This document shows, one piece after another, positions 9,205 to 18,816 of a DNA stretch of 64,000 nt (position 1 is the first letter of the stretch; each line of letters begins with the position of its first letter). The DNA is from Paraburkholderia phenoliruptrix (GTDB taxonomy: Bacteria; Pseudomonadota; Gammaproteobacteria; Burkholderiales; Burkholderiaceae), in assembly GCF_902859825.1 (NCBI RefSeq), contig NZ_CADIKB010000010.1:62001-126000 (forward strand). Reading direction: 5' to 3'. The position numbers were made by a program, and so were the translations under genes. The notes beneath the pieces were generated by a model. It was not told the DNA's origin. It was given only the letters and a program-made list of their open reading frames with translations, and did no database searches.

Positions 9205-10314
9205 ATGAAACGGAGAGATGCGCTCATTGCATACTCGCTAGGCGCTTTGCTGGGCCCGACTCGCCTCGCTCGCGCAGCGGCACGCAGCCCTCGCGTGGTT
9301 TTCCTCAATCCGGGCGAGGCCGTCGAGCACGGCACCGGCCAGCATTGGCAACTGGTGTCGCAGTTCATGGGCATTGCCGCGCGGTCTTTCGACATGCAAC
9401 TGGAGGTGCTGTATGCGGAGCGCGATCATCTGCTGATGCAGCGCCAGGCGGAGGAGGTCGCGCGCCGCGCCGACGCGCCGGATTACGTCGTCATCGTCAA
9501 CGAAAAAATGGCCGCGCAGCCGATGCTCCTCGCGCTCGCGCGCTCGTCGGCGAAGATCATGGTGATTCATAATGACGTGACGGCGCGGCAGCGCCGCGAG
9601 ATCGGCGACGAGCGCCAGCGCATCCCGAACTGGATCGGCACCGTCACCGCCAACGCCACGCGCGGCGGCTATCGGTTGATGAGCTATTTGTGCCGGCGGC
9701 TTGCCGGTGCGCCGCCGCGCGTCATCGGCATTACCGGCGATCCGAACACGCCGGTTTCGCAGGAGCGCGCCTCGGGCGTCGAGGCCTACCTGGCGGGCGC
9801 GCGCGGTGCGCGCACCTATCAGTTGGTTTTCAGCGACTGGAGTTACGCGGACAGCGAGCAGAAGGCGCGCGTGCTGCTGGCTCGCTACCCGGACACCAAT
9901 CTCGTGTGGGCGGCGAACGACTCGATGGCGCTCGGTGCGCTGAACGCCGTCAAGGCGCGTGGCGCGCCGGTGCTGGTCGGCGGCATGGGCGCGTTGCGCG
10001 GTGCGCTGCGCAGCGTCGCCGAGGGCGGCCTTGCCGCCATGGTCGGCGGCGACTACTTCATCGGCGCCTGGGCAATGGTGCTGCTCTACGACTACCATCG
10101 CGGCATGGATTTCGCCGCGTCGGGAGGCACCCGCCAGACGCTGGACTTTCTGAGCGTGGTTCATCAGGGCAACGTCGAGCGCTTTAGCCAGGCCGTGTTC
10201 GATCACGGCGACACGCTCGATTTCACGGTCTTCTCGAAGGCGTTGCATCCCGAGCCGGGCCGCTACGACTTCAGTCTCGCGCGGCTTGTCGGCCCATTCG
10301 CCGGAGCCGTGTGA
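9205..10314 (+). CDS. Periplasmic sugar-type substrate-binding protein linked to a sensor kinase
   Basis: The 369-residue protein starts at the ATG at 9205 (MKRRDALIAYSLGALLG), which gives a short twin-arginine-like or Sec signal sequence. The rest is a periplasmic-binding-protein fold of the LacI/ribose-binding type (GITGDPNTPVSQERASGVEAYL at about 184; WAANDSMALGALNAVK at about 235). No ABC permease or ATPase is adjacent. The stop codon overlaps the start of a membrane sensor histidine kinase by one base, so the two are translationally coupled. The likely role is to present a small ligand to the kinase, as LuxP does for LuxQ. The ligand is unknown. Confidence 0.85.
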   Translation: MKRRDALIAYSLGALLGPTRLARAAARSPRVVFLNPGEAVEHGTGQHWQLVSQFMGIAARSFDMQLEVLYAERDHLLMQRQAEEVARRADAPDYVVIVNEKMAAQPMLLALARSSAKIMVIHNDVTARQRREIGDERQRIPNWIGTVTANATRGGYRLMSYLCRRLAGAPPRVIGITGDPNTPVSQERASGVEAYLAGARGARTYQLVFSDWSYADSEQKARVLLARYPDTNLVWAANDSMALGALNAVKARGAPVLVGGMGALRGALRSVAEGGLAAMVGGDYFIGAWAMVLLYDYHRGMDFAASGGTRQTLDFLSVVHQGNVERFSQAVFDHGDTLDFTVFSKALHPEPGRYDFSLARLVGPFAGAV

Positions 10315-12146
10315 TGCGTCCATTTGCACTTCCGGGTGTGCGCTCGCTGAATCTGCACGCGAAGCTCATGCTTGCGCTCGCGGTTCTCGTCGCGGTGGTC
10401 GCCGGCACGTCCGCCTACTTTCTGATCGAGCATCAACGCACGCAGAAATTCTCCGAGCTCGAAGAGCGCGCCGCGCGCATCTCCGATCTGTTCAGCCGCT
10501 CGCTTGCCTTGCCGCTGTGGAATGTGGACCGCAGCGCGATCAGTGCCCAGCTTGCCGCGCTGGCGCCGAATCCCGAGGTGGTGCGGTTCACGGTCACTGC
10601 AGTCGGCTATGGGGTCGTGGCCGAGATCAAGGGCGCGCGTCGCGCCGATCCGGCCCACGACGTGGTGCGCGTGCGCGCCATCGAGTATCAGCCGCCCGGC
10701 GATGCGCCGCGCGAAAAGCTCGGCGAGGTGCGCGTCGAGCTTTCAACGGCATTGGCCACACAGGCCATGCGCGACGCACGCGGCGCGATCCTCGCGACGA
10801 TCGCCGCCGTGGTCGCCACGCTCTATGCCGCGACGCTGGTGCTGCTGAACGGCATGGTGCGCAGCCCGATCAACCGGCTGGAGGAAATGGTCGACCGCAT
10901 CGCGGCCGGCAATCTGGACGTGCGCTGCGCCGTCGAATCCGACGACGAGCTCGGCCGGCTCGCCGCGCGCGTGAACGCAATGGCGGACCGCCTGCGCGAA
11001 TCGACGGCGCGCCTTTATGAAAGCGAGCAGAAGTATCGCAGCATCGTCGAAAACGCCTTGGAAGGTATCTTCCGGCTGCATCGCAACGGCTGGCTCGAGG
11101 AGGCCAATCCGGCGATGGCGCGCCTGCTCGGCTACGACAGCGCGCGGGCGCTGGTGGCCGCGGGAACGCGCGAACCCGACAAGCGGCCGTTTACGCCGCA
11201 GCAGGTAGAGGGGCTCTTCGAGCGTCTGGACGGCAGCGGCGAAATCGCCGAACTCGAGCTGCCGCTCGCGCGCGCCGACGGCACGGTGATCTGGGTGCAG
11301 TTGAGCGCGCGCGGCGTCGCGGATTCGAGTGGCGCGATCGTTCGGCTCGACGGCTTCTTCGCCGACGTCACGGCGCGCAGGCAGGCGCTCGACCATCTGC
11401 GCCGTCATCGCGACGAACTGCAGGCGGAAGTGGCCGAACGCAAACGCACCGAGCAGGAACTGCGCGCGTCGCGCGAGGAACTACGGGAACTGTCGTGGCA
11501 CCTCGAAGTGATTCGCGAAGAGGAGAGAAAGCGCATTGCACTCGAGGTTCATGATGAACTCGGCCAGCTTCTGACCGCGCTCAAGATCGACATCTCCTTG
11601 CTGCAGATGAGGCTCGCCGGCAATCCGGAGGCCCAGGGCAAGACCGACGCGATGCGCGAGCTCATCGAAAGGACCATGTGGATGGTGCGCAACGTCGCGA
11701 ATCATCTGCGCCCGGCTGCGTTGAATTTCGGCCTTGTTTCCGCGCTCGAATGGCTCGCGCAGGACTTCAACGCGCGCTACTACATTCAGTGCACGGTCGT
11801 GACGCACGGCGACGAGCCGGTGCTCGAGGATGCGCGCGCCACCGCCATTTTCCGTATCGCGCAGGAGTCGCTCACCAATGTGGCGCGGCACGCGCGGGCG
11901 TCGCATGTCGTGTTGACGCTGCGTTCGGGCGAAGGCTTCATTGATCTGGAGATCCGCGACGACGGCTGCGGCTTCGACCGGGACGCGGTGTCCGCGCGGC
12001 AACGCGGCTCGTACGGACTGCTCGGCATGGCCGAGCGCGCCCGCCTGATCGGCGGAGCGCTCACCATTACGAGCGGTGCAAGCACCGGCACGGTGGTCGC
12101 ATTGCGGATTCCGTTACCGGACGACGTGCAGGCGCCGGTCGGCTAG
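10314..12146 (+). CDS. NarL-type sensor histidine kinase (HAMP-PAS-HisKA_3-HATPase)
   Basis: The 610-residue inner-membrane kinase has a first transmembrane helix at about 14-34, a short periplasmic domain and a second helix at about 155-180. HAMP (about 180-230), PAS (about 235-350) and a coiled coil follow. A HisKA_3 dimerisation domain has its phospho-His in ALEVHDELGQ (about 412), and the HATPase_c domain (about 505-605) contains QESLTNVARHA and DDGCGFD. A GTG directly before the ATG is an alternative start. The first base overlaps the stop of the binding-protein gene. NarL-type kinases need a DNA-binding response regulator, but none is adjacent: the next gene is nrdJ on the other strand. 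Confidence 0.9.
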   Translation: MRPFALPGVRSLNLHAKLMLALAVLVAVVAGTSAYFLIEHQRTQKFSELEERAARISDLFSRSLALPLWNVDRSAISAQLAALAPNPEVVRFTVTAVGYGVVAEIKGARRADPAHDVVRVRAIEYQPPGDAPREKLGEVRVELSTALATQAMRDARGAILATIAAVVATLYAATLVLLNGMVRSPINRLEEMVDRIAAGNLDVRCAVESDDELGRLAARVNAMADRLRESTARLYESEQKYRSIVENALEGIFRLHRNGWLEEANPAMARLLGYDSARALVAAGTREPDKRPFTPQQVEGLFERLDGSGEIAELELPLARADGTVIWVQLSARGVADSSGAIVRLDGFFADVTARRQALDHLRRHRDELQAEVAERKRTEQELRASREELRELSWHLEVIREEERKRIALEVHDELGQLLTALKIDISLLQMRLAGNPEAQGKTDAMRELIERTMWMVRNVANHLRPAALNFGLVSALEWLAQDFNARYYIQCTVVTHGDEPVLEDARATAIFRIAQESLTNVARHARASHVVLTLRSGEGFIDLEIRDDGCGFDRDAVSARQRGSYGLLGMAERARLIGGALTITSGASTGTVVALRIPLPDDVQAPVG

Positions 12147-12147
12147 T

Positions 12148-14727
12148 TCAGCCGCAGGCGCCGACTTCGCCGCACGCGGTGCAGAAGTCGCAGCCGTCCT
12201 TGCGAATCACGGCGTTGGCGCCGCACGACCCGCATTTGCGACCGAGCATCGTATGCAGCCCCGGCATCATGCCGGGCTGGGTCAATTCGGGCGTATCGGC
12301 GCCGGCGGGATGCGGGCGCATGCCGAAGTCTGCGGACAGCGCCGTTTCGCCTTTCATCTGGCCGCGCGGCAGGCGGGCGAGCAGACGCGACGGAACCTGA
12401 TTGCCCTCGGCGTCGAGAAAGCCGCGGCGGTGCAAGATCTGCTGGATGGCAAAGGCGAGCGCGGCCACTTCGGAGTCGTGCCAGCGCGGCGTGCGGTGAC
12501 CGTCCAGACGCTGCACTTCGCCGAGCCGCACCTGCCCGCGGTCCCACGACACCTTGCGCATGTCCTGCAGATTACGCGCGACAAAACCGCCGCGCGCGGC
12601 GAGCGACAGCGAGCGCATGGTCGCCGTGATCCATTGCTGCGATTCGTCGCGCTGACCGGTCGGAATGAAGAACTCGATAGGCCGCTCGATTGTCACGTCC
12701 TCACCGCCGAGGCGTCCGGTCACCTCGATGAACGACACCGCCACATAGAGCGACTTCTTGCCGGCCTGCGTCAGGTACTCGACCTTTTCGATGATCGCCG
12801 GCAACTCGCCTTTGGGCCGATGGTCGATTGCGATTCGCAGCGGATCGAGGTCGCTTTCGGCGAGCGTGTCGTCGGCTTGCGCCGGGCTCACGCTCAGCAC
12901 CGCGCCGAGGGTTTCGTTCGGGCGATAGGTGGCGAGACCCTTGAGGCCGCTTTTCCACGCATCCAAATAGAGGCTTTCGAAGGCTTCGAACGGATAGTCG
13001 GCGGGCACGTTGACGGTCTTCGAGATCGACGTGTCCACGTAAGGCTGCACCGCGGCCATCATGTCCAGATGATCGCGCGCGGACATCTCGAGCGCGCTGA
13101 CGAAATAGTCCGGCAGCCGGTTCACGTCGCCGCCCAGCTCGCGATACAGCCGGTACGCGTAGTCTTCCACGTCGAACGATTCGCGGCCGCCGTCGGCCAT
13201 CACCTTCATGCGCGTGTAGGTCCACGAGAAGGCCGGCTCGATGCCGTTCGACGCATTGTCCGCAAACGCGAGGCTCACGGTGCCGGTCGGCGCGATAGAC
13301 AGCAGATGGCTGTTGCGGATGCCGTCGCGGCGAATCGCCTCCTTGATGTCCTCGGGCAGGCGCGACGCGAACGTGCCGGTTTCGAGGTAGCGCGCGGCAT
13401 CGAATAACGGAAACGCGCCGCGTTCCTTCGCCAGTTCCACCGACGCGCGATACGCCTCGTCGCGCATCAGCCGCGCAATCCGCACGGCGAAGTCGCGGCC
13501 TTCCTGCGAGTTGTAGCGCAGGCCGAGCATGACGAGCGTGTCGCCAAGACCCGTAAAGCCCACGCCGATGCGGCGCTTGGCGCGCGATTCGTCGTATTGC
13601 TGCGGCAGCGGCCACAGCGTGACGTCGAGCACGTTGTCGAGAAAACGCACCTGCGTGCGCGTGCGCTGAGCGAGGCCGTCCCAATCGAATGACGGCTTGC
13701 CGCCTTTCATTTGCGCGAACGGGTCGAGCACGAAACGCGTCAGATTGAGCGGCCCGAGATTGCAGCAGCCGTAGGCGGGCAACGGCTGTTCGCCGCAGGG
13801 ATTGGTTGCGCGAATGGTTTCGACGGCGCGCAGGTTGTTGTCCTCGTTCATCCGCGAGATGAAGACGATGCCCGGCTCGGCCACGTCGTAAGTCGAGCGC
13901 ATGATGCGCTCCCAGATCTCGCGCGCGGGCCGCTCGCTGTAGACCCACATGCCGTCCTCGCGCTGCCTCACGTCGCCGGCCGCGCGCAGCGCCGGCGACG
14001 GCTCGGCGCGGTGCACGAGTTGCCACGGCTCGTCTTCCTCGACGGCGCGCATGAACTCGTCGGTCACGCCCACCGACACGTTGAAGTTATTCCAGCGTCC
14101 CTTCGAATGCTTGGCCTCGATGAACTCGAGCAGATCCGGATGATTGCAGTCGAGCACGGCCATCTGCGCGCCGCGCCGCGAGCCGGCGCTTTCCACCGTG
14201 CGGCAGGACGCATCGAACACATCCATATAGCTGCACGGCCCGGACGCCGACGAACTGGTGGTGCGAACGCGCGCGCCCTTCGGCCGGATCGCCGAAAAGT
14301 TGTAGCCGACGCCGCCGCCGCGCCGCATGGTTTCCGCCGCTTGCAGCAGCGCCACGTAGATGCCGGGGAGGCCTTGTTCGTCGACGCCCTGAATAGCGTC
14401 GCCGACCGGCTGTACGAAACAGTTGATGAGCGTGGCCGCGATGCCGGTGCCCGCAGCGCTCATGATGCGGCCCGCGCCGAGCGCGCCGTGCCGCAGATTG
14501 TCGACGAACAGCGCTTCCACCGACTCGCGCAGCGCCGCCGGTTCCGCCTCGGCTACGCCGCGCGCGACGCGCCGGAAGACGTCGTCGGCGGATTGCTCGT
14601 CTCCTTTCGCGTATTTCTCGAGCAGGACGTCGGTGGAAAACTGTTGGGGAGCGACTAGCGGAGCGGGGGGCGCGCTGGCCGCGCGAGTGTCCGGCCGGGC
14701 CGACGGATGCGGCGTGTCTTCTGCCAT
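12148..14727 (-). CDS. nrdJ: Adenosylcobalamin-dependent (class II) ribonucleotide reductase
   Basis: The 859-residue protein reduces ribonucleotides to deoxyribonucleotides with a B12-derived radical. The catalytic-barrel motif NPCGEQPLPAYGCCNLGPLNL (about 286-306) carries an active-site cysteine, and another motif reads GSRRGAQMAVLDCNHPD (about 181). The C-terminus is a zinc-ribbon-like CGSCGANAV (about 830-838) plus FCTACG (near 851-856), probably acting in electron delivery. No small subunit (nrdB/nrdF) is nearby, as expected for class II. I saw no recognisable cobalamin riboswitch in the roughly 220 nt upstream. Large plus-strand frames across it are shadows. Confidence 0.95.
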   Translation of the reverse strand: MAEDTPHPSARPDTRAASAPPAPLVAPQQFSTDVLLEKYAKGDEQSADDVFRRVARGVAEAEPAALRESVEALFVDNLRHGALGAGRIMSAAGTGIAATLINCFVQPVGDAIQGVDEQGLPGIYVALLQAAETMRRGGGVGYNFSAIRPKGARVRTTSSSASGPCSYMDVFDASCRTVESAGSRRGAQMAVLDCNHPDLLEFIEAKHSKGRWNNFNVSVGVTDEFMRAVEEDEPWQLVHRAEPSPALRAAGDVRQREDGMWVYSERPAREIWERIMRSTYDVAEPGIVFISRMNEDNNLRAVETIRATNPCGEQPLPAYGCCNLGPLNLTRFVLDPFAQMKGGKPSFDWDGLAQRTRTQVRFLDNVLDVTLWPLPQQYDESRAKRRIGVGFTGLGDTLVMLGLRYNSQEGRDFAVRIARLMRDEAYRASVELAKERGAFPLFDAARYLETGTFASRLPEDIKEAIRRDGIRNSHLLSIAPTGTVSLAFADNASNGIEPAFSWTYTRMKVMADGGRESFDVEDYAYRLYRELGGDVNRLPDYFVSALEMSARDHLDMMAAVQPYVDTSISKTVNVPADYPFEAFESLYLDAWKSGLKGLATYRPNETLGAVLSVSPAQADDTLAESDLDPLRIAIDHRPKGELPAIIEKVEYLTQAGKKSLYVAVSFIEVTGRLGGEDVTIERPIEFFIPTGQRDESQQWITATMRSLSLAARGGFVARNLQDMRKVSWDRGQVRLGEVQRLDGHRTPRWHDSEVAALAFAIQQILHRRGFLDAEGNQVPSRLLARLPRGQMKGETALSADFGMRPHPAGADTPELTQPGMMPGLHTMLGRKCGSCGANAVIRKDGCDFCTACGEVGACG

Positions 14728-14953
14728 GGTGTGCCCTCAAACGGCGCCGTGCCGTGCACGACGCGATGGGTGGAGATGCGCGTCACTTTACGGCCCGGTG
14801 TCGGGCCGGCACGATGATGTGACGCAAGCAGGTCCACCTTAGCGCACGTGGCGAAGGGCTGCAATCGGGGCAGGTTGGTGCGGCTGCGGCCCTGGGAACG
14901 GTGTCATCAGGGCAAGCACAAGCAGGTGTGAGCGTGCGACAGTGGCGCTGACC

Positions 14954-15244
14954 TCAGACTTCCGCAGGCAGCGCGCCGAGGATTTCCGCGCAGATCATCG
15001 CCGATGCATTGGCGGGCGCCGGGCGCTCGGCCGGCTTGAAGACGGCGTCGCCGCGGCGGATCTTGCGCCGCGACACCGCGCAGGTTCCCGACGTGTGCGC
15101 CGATCTGCGCCGCCACCGCTGTTCGCCGTAATGACATCGTCCGGGCTCGACCCAGCGGATCACCAGCGTCGTGTCGGAGCGCTCGAGAATCTCGATGCGT
15201 ACGCCGTTGGTACCGTCAAGGGGGATGGACTCCAGGGTCATCAT
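14954..15244 (-). CDS. DUF3331-family small protein
   Basis: The 96-residue protein carries the signature seen in DUF3331 proteins of Burkholderiaceae: WVEPGRCHYGEQRWRRR (about 31-47), then a CAVS...RRGDAVFKP block (about 54-69). Two conserved cysteines and clustered arginines suggest a small metal- or nucleic-acid-binding protein, but no function is established. Two adjacent ATGs at 15244 and 15241 are both possible starts. It stands alone upstream of nrdJ on the same strand, about 230 nt away. Confidence 0.75.
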   Translation of the reverse strand: MMTLESIPLDGTNGVRIEILERSDTTLVIRWVEPGRCHYGEQRWRRRSAHTSGTCAVSRRKIRRGDAVFKPAERPAPANASAMICAEILGALPAEV

Positions 15245-15591
15245 CGTCGGCTCCGTATTTGTGGGTGTGCCGAATTTAGTCCCGCGCGCGCTGGAGAGCC
15301 ATTGTGCGCACGTTGAAACACTGTTCCCCGATTAGCAACAATCAAACTTGACTTTCGACTGCGCTTGAACTGGCGGGCCTCGCCGACGGGCGCGCCGCGC
15401 GGAAATGAGATAAGAGCGCTTTTTGCAACGCAGTGTTGTGGCGGGTGAGACAGCCAAAAGCCGCTGACAGGGCCCTAGCCGCGCTTCCTTTAAGATGTGA
15501 TGGTGATGATGCGAGCGCGTCCCGCCAGTTTAGCGGGTTTGCTTTTTGCGAGCCGGCTCACGCACATACCGGCATCCCTACACGAGTACAC
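15245..15591. other. 347-nt intergenic region
   Basis: This gap lies between the divergent DUF3331 and AI-2E-family genes. It must contain both promoters. I see no conserved element, repeat or plausible small gene. The upstream extension of the permease frame from 15433 is not protein-like. Confidence 0.5.
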
Positions 15592-16710
15592 ATGAATTCC
15601 CGTCCGCCCGTTGCCCAGCCCGAATCGACGCGTCAGCCGCATTCCTCGCATCCTACGCAGTCCCTCCTGACGCCCGAGCGCGTCAAGAAGCAGAAGGCCG
15701 CTTCGCTGGCGCTTTACATCGGGCTCGTGCTGCTCGCGCTGTGGGTCGTGCGCGACTTTCTGCCGGTGGTCGGCTGGGCCGGCGTGCTGGCGATTGCGCT
15801 CTGGCCGCTCCTGCGCAGAGTGGAAGGCAGCCGCTGGCTGAGCGGGCGCACCACGCTGATTGCCGTCGTGCTGACCCTTGCCATCGCGTTGCTGGTGGTG
15901 CTGCCGGTGGGGATCGGCATTGCCCAGGCGTTGCGCGAAGCCCATGACCTCTCGGACTGGTTCAAAGCCGCGGAGGAGACCGGCATTGCGATGCCGGACT
16001 TCATTCACCGGTTGCCGTTCGGCGCGCGCGAGGCCGAGGCGTGGTGGCAGGCGTATCTCGCTGCGCCCTTGGGCGATTCGGCGGCGATGAAGGGCTTGCA
16101 CAGCACCACGGTCGTCACGCTGGGCCGGCACTTCGGCGCGCGCGCCGTGCATGCGGTGACGGTGTTCGCGTTCATGCTCGTCACGTTGTTCGTGGTCTTT
16201 CAGGCCGGGCCGCGGCTGTCGGGCGCGCTGGCCCGAGGTTTGCAGCGCGGCTTCGGAGAAGACGGCGCGCAACTCGTCGAGCGGATGGCGATCGCCGTGC
16301 GCGGCACGGTGTCGGGACTCGTGGTGGTCGGACTCGGCGAGGGCGCGCTGCTCGGCGTCGCCTATTTCGTCACTGGCTTGCCGCACGTCGCGCTGCTCGC
16401 GCTCATCACCGCTATTGCCGCCATGCTGCCGTTTTGCGCGCCGATTACCTTTGGCCTTGCCGCGCTCTGGCTGTTTTCGCAAGGCTCGGTGGCCGGGGCG
16501 ATCGGCCTGCTGGTGTTCGGTTCGGTCGTGGTGTTCGTCGCCGAGCATTTCGTGCGGCCCGTGCTGATCGGCAGTTCGACGCGGCTGCCTTTCCTGCTGG
16601 TGCTGTTCGGCATTCTGGGCGGCGCGGAGACCTTCGGGCTGCTCGGCCTTTTTATCGGCCCCGCGCTGATGACGGTCTTGATGGTGCTGTGGACCGACCT
16701 CGTCCAATAG
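15592..16710 (+). CDS. AI-2E family (PerM-like) membrane transporter
   Basis: The 372-residue polytopic inner-membrane protein starts at ATG 15592, discarding 53 improbable upstream residues. About eight hydrophobic segments are visible: a pair near the N-terminus (about 40-80), one at about 100, a central one (about 190-215), and a C-terminal cluster (about 240-365) containing the family-typical PFCAPITFGLAALWLF and FILGLFIGP-like Gly/Pro-rich helices. The family includes the autoinducer-2 exporter TqsA and the PerM/YdiK permeases, and some members act as Na+/H+ antiporters. Nothing nearby points to a substrate. It is convergent with the esterase gene. Confidence 0.85.
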   Translation: MNSRPPVAQPESTRQPHSSHPTQSLLTPERVKKQKAASLALYIGLVLLALWVVRDFLPVVGWAGVLAIALWPLLRRVEGSRWLSGRTTLIAVVLTLAIALLVVLPVGIGIAQALREAHDLSDWFKAAEETGIAMPDFIHRLPFGAREAEAWWQAYLAAPLGDSAAMKGLHSTTVVTLGRHFGARAVHAVTVFAFMLVTLFVVFQAGPRLSGALARGLQRGFGEDGAQLVERMAIAVRGTVSGLVVVGLGEGALLGVAYFVTGLPHVALLALITAIAAMLPFCAPITFGLAALWLFSQGSVAGAIGLLVFGSVVVFVAEHFVRPVLIGSSTRLPFLLVLFGILGGAETFGLLGLFIGPALMTVLMVLWTDLVQ

Positions 16711-16743
16711 CTGCATGCGCGCAGTGGTGAGCTCGCGCGCCGC

Positions 16744-17616
16744 TTAAGGCCGCTGATTCGACGGATGGTCCTGCGCCGGCAGCCGCGCGCAGCCGAGCGT
16801 GTATTTCAGCGCGCCCGGCAGCAGCGCGCTCCAGACATCCCACGTGTGGCCGCCGTCGATAATGCGCAGCGCCGCGGGATTGCCCGCCATCCGCAATTGC
16901 GTGTAAAGCAGTGACGCGTCGGCCTGGATCGCGAGGTCGTCGTCGCCGGCCGCGATGAAGATGGGCACGCGATACGGCCGGCTCATATAGCGCTCCCACT
17001 GTGCCGGGTAGTTCAGCTCGTGCCAGATGCGCGGATCGAACTGACGCTCGCCGAACACGCCCACGCGGCGCGCGGCCGAACCGCGCGGCGGCTCGTTCAC
17101 GTAGATGGCCGGGCTCAGCAGCAGCGCGCCGCAAAAGCGCTCCGGCTGCGTCATTACATAACGCAATGCGCCGAAGCCGCCCATCGACACGCCGCCGATC
17201 ATGCGCCCGGCGCGCTGCGTCGACACCGCGTAGTGGGTTTCGATCTCGGGCAGCAGGTCGTCGAAAAACGCCGTTTCCATCTTTTCCTTGCGGTCGACGT
17301 ACCAGTCGGTGCCGCCTTGGGGCATCACGACCGCGAGCGGCGGAATGTCGCGATGTTCGATCAGCGCGTCGACCGTGCTTTGCAGATGGCCGTGGCTGAT
17401 CCAGTCGTTTGCGTCGCCGTTGTTGCCGTGCAAGAGATAGAGCACGGGAATGCGCGCGGCGTCAGGACGATAGCCCGTCGGCAGATAGACCGTGTAGGAC
17501 CAATCGCGCCCAAGCGCGGGCGAATGGAAGCTGCGACTCGTCACCGTGCTGGCGAACGACGAAGCGCCGCAAGCCGCCGACAGAACAGCCAGCGTGAAGT
17601 GTAGGAATAGACGCAT
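16744..17616 (-). CDS. Exported esterase-D family alpha/beta hydrolase
   Basis: The 290-residue protein has a Sec signal peptide (about 1-23). The rest is an alpha/beta hydrolase of the putative-esterase family that includes S-formylglutathione hydrolase and feruloyl or siderophore esterases. The nucleophile elbow is GGVSMGGFGA (about 141-150, Ser in SMG). LLHGNNGDANDW (about 62) forms the oxyanion region, and DGGHTWD (about 261) carries the catalytic His. It is probably periplasmic. It lies 90 nt downstream of the OpgC-like gene on the same strand, so the two may be co-transcribed. Confidence 0.85.
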   Translation of the reverse strand: MRLFLHFTLAVLSAACGASSFASTVTSRSFHSPALGRDWSYTVYLPTGYRPDAARIPVLYLLHGNNGDANDWISHGHLQSTVDALIEHRDIPPLAVVMPQGGTDWYVDRKEKMETAFFDDLLPEIETHYAVSTQRAGRMIGGVSMGGFGALRYVMTQPERFCGALLLSPAIYVNEPPRGSAARRVGVFGERQFDPRIWHELNYPAQWERYMSRPYRVPIFIAAGDDDLAIQADASLLYTQLRMAGNPAALRIIDGGHTWDVWSALLPGALKYTLGCARLPAQDHPSNQRP

Positions 17617-17706
17617 GTGAGGTAAGGAGCAGCCACGCCGGAGGACGCGCGGCCGTCATGCTATCAGCATCCAATGTGGGTTTGACCCACGGCGGAGCGC
17701 AAAGGC

Positions 17707-18816
17707 TCACGGCCACGTCCGAAGCCGCGCGCCCACCATGCGCGTCACGAGGCGCTTTGCCGGCTCCTGCGCACGCGCGACGGCGAGGAGCGCCGTGACT
17801 GCGCAGGCGTCGGCGAGCAAACCGAGCGGATAGTTCAGGTAGCCGTCGGTGGCAGCATACAGCAGCGAGTCCACGACGAGCGAGATCACCGCGCCTGCAA
17901 TAAAGCACAGCAAGCCCTTGCGCCCGATCAGACCGATGAGCGGCAGAGACTGCGCGAGCTTGCGTGCCCAGCCGAGCTCGATCAGATTGGCGACGAGCCA
18001 TGCAATGGCGAGGAAATTGACCGCTCGCAAGTAGGACAGATTCTGTTTGAAGCTCGGATCGAGCGGCTCGCGTTCGATAAAGAGCTTGTAGTAAGCCGCC
18101 ACGGCCACCACGGAGCATGCCGCAAGCGTCGCGAGCCAGCCGAAGCGGTGTTCGCTCACGCGCTGATACACAGGCTGGCAGCGCGCGAGCGCGCCGAGCA
18201 CGAATAGCAGTTGCCACGCGAACGGGTTGAAGTCCCAGTGCATGTCGGGCGCGGCCGGCAGATACGCGTTGATGGCCGGCGCGCCGGCCCACAGCGCGAC
18301 GCTGCCCGCGAGCAGCAGCCAGGGTTTGCTGCGCGCGAGCGGCAGGATCATCGGCACCAGCAGCGCGAAGAATGCATACATCGGCAGCACGGAGGCGAGA
18401 TAAGGCTGGCGGCGCAGCAGCAGGATGTCGCGCAGTGCGGCGACCGGCGCGTCCATCAGGTCGTCGAGGTCGGTGATGGCGAGATTCGGCGCTTCGATGC
18501 TGAATGCATTGAGGACCGCGCTCACGAGCAGCATCAAACCGGCGGTCACGAGGAATGCGCGATAGATTTCCAACGAGCGCCGCAGGAAGCGGTTGCGCGC
18601 GATGGTTTCGCTACGCCGCTCCGCGAGCGCCGCGTAGGCCGTGGCGGTGGCGAAGCCGCCGAGGAACACGAACACCTCCGCCGCGTCGCACAGCGCGTAC
18701 GCGTGCAGCGTGACGCGCGACAGGATGCTTCCGCCGATGTGGTCCACCACGATGATCAGCAGAACGATGCCACGAAAAAAGTCGAGCTCGATTAAACGCG
18801 ATTGCGACGGTTGCAT
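17707..18816 (-). CDS. opgC: OpgC-family integral membrane protein
   Basis: The 369-residue protein has about ten transmembrane helices and opens with ELDFFRGIVLLIIVVDHIGG, the OpgC signature. OpgC family members are membrane acyltransferases that succinylate osmoregulated periplasmic glucans. The His near residue 25 and the Arg of FFRG match conserved positions. No opgG or opgH glucan synthesis gene is nearby. A secreted esterase lies just downstream on the same strand, so a role in surface or periplasmic glycan decoration is reasonable but unproven. Confidence 0.85.
   Translation of the reverse strand: MQPSQSRLIELDFFRGIVLLIIVVDHIGGSILSRVTLHAYALCDAAEVFVFLGGFATATAYAALAERRSETIARNRFLRRSLEIYRAFLVTAGLMLLVSAVLNAFSIEAPNLAITDLDDLMDAPVAALRDILLLRRQPYLASVLPMYAFFALLVPMILPLARSKPWLLLAGSVALWAGAPAINAYLPAAPDMHWDFNPFAWQLLFVLGALARCQPVYQRVSEHRFGWLATLAACSVVAVAAYYKLFIEREPLDPSFKQNLSYLRAVNFLAIAWLVANLIELGWARKLAQSLPLIGLIGRKGLLCFIAGAVISLVVDSLLYAATDGYLNYPLGLLADACAVTALLAVARAQEPAKRLVTRMVGARLRTWP

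Noticed and set aside
12076..14658. Long plus-strand frames across nrdJ
   Set aside because: nrdJ on the other strand has all class II reductase motifs; the plus frames have none.
14728..14953. A cobalamin riboswitch upstream of nrdJ
   Set aside because: I looked for a B12-box-like pattern and paired helices but found nothing convincing; a covariance-model search would settle it.
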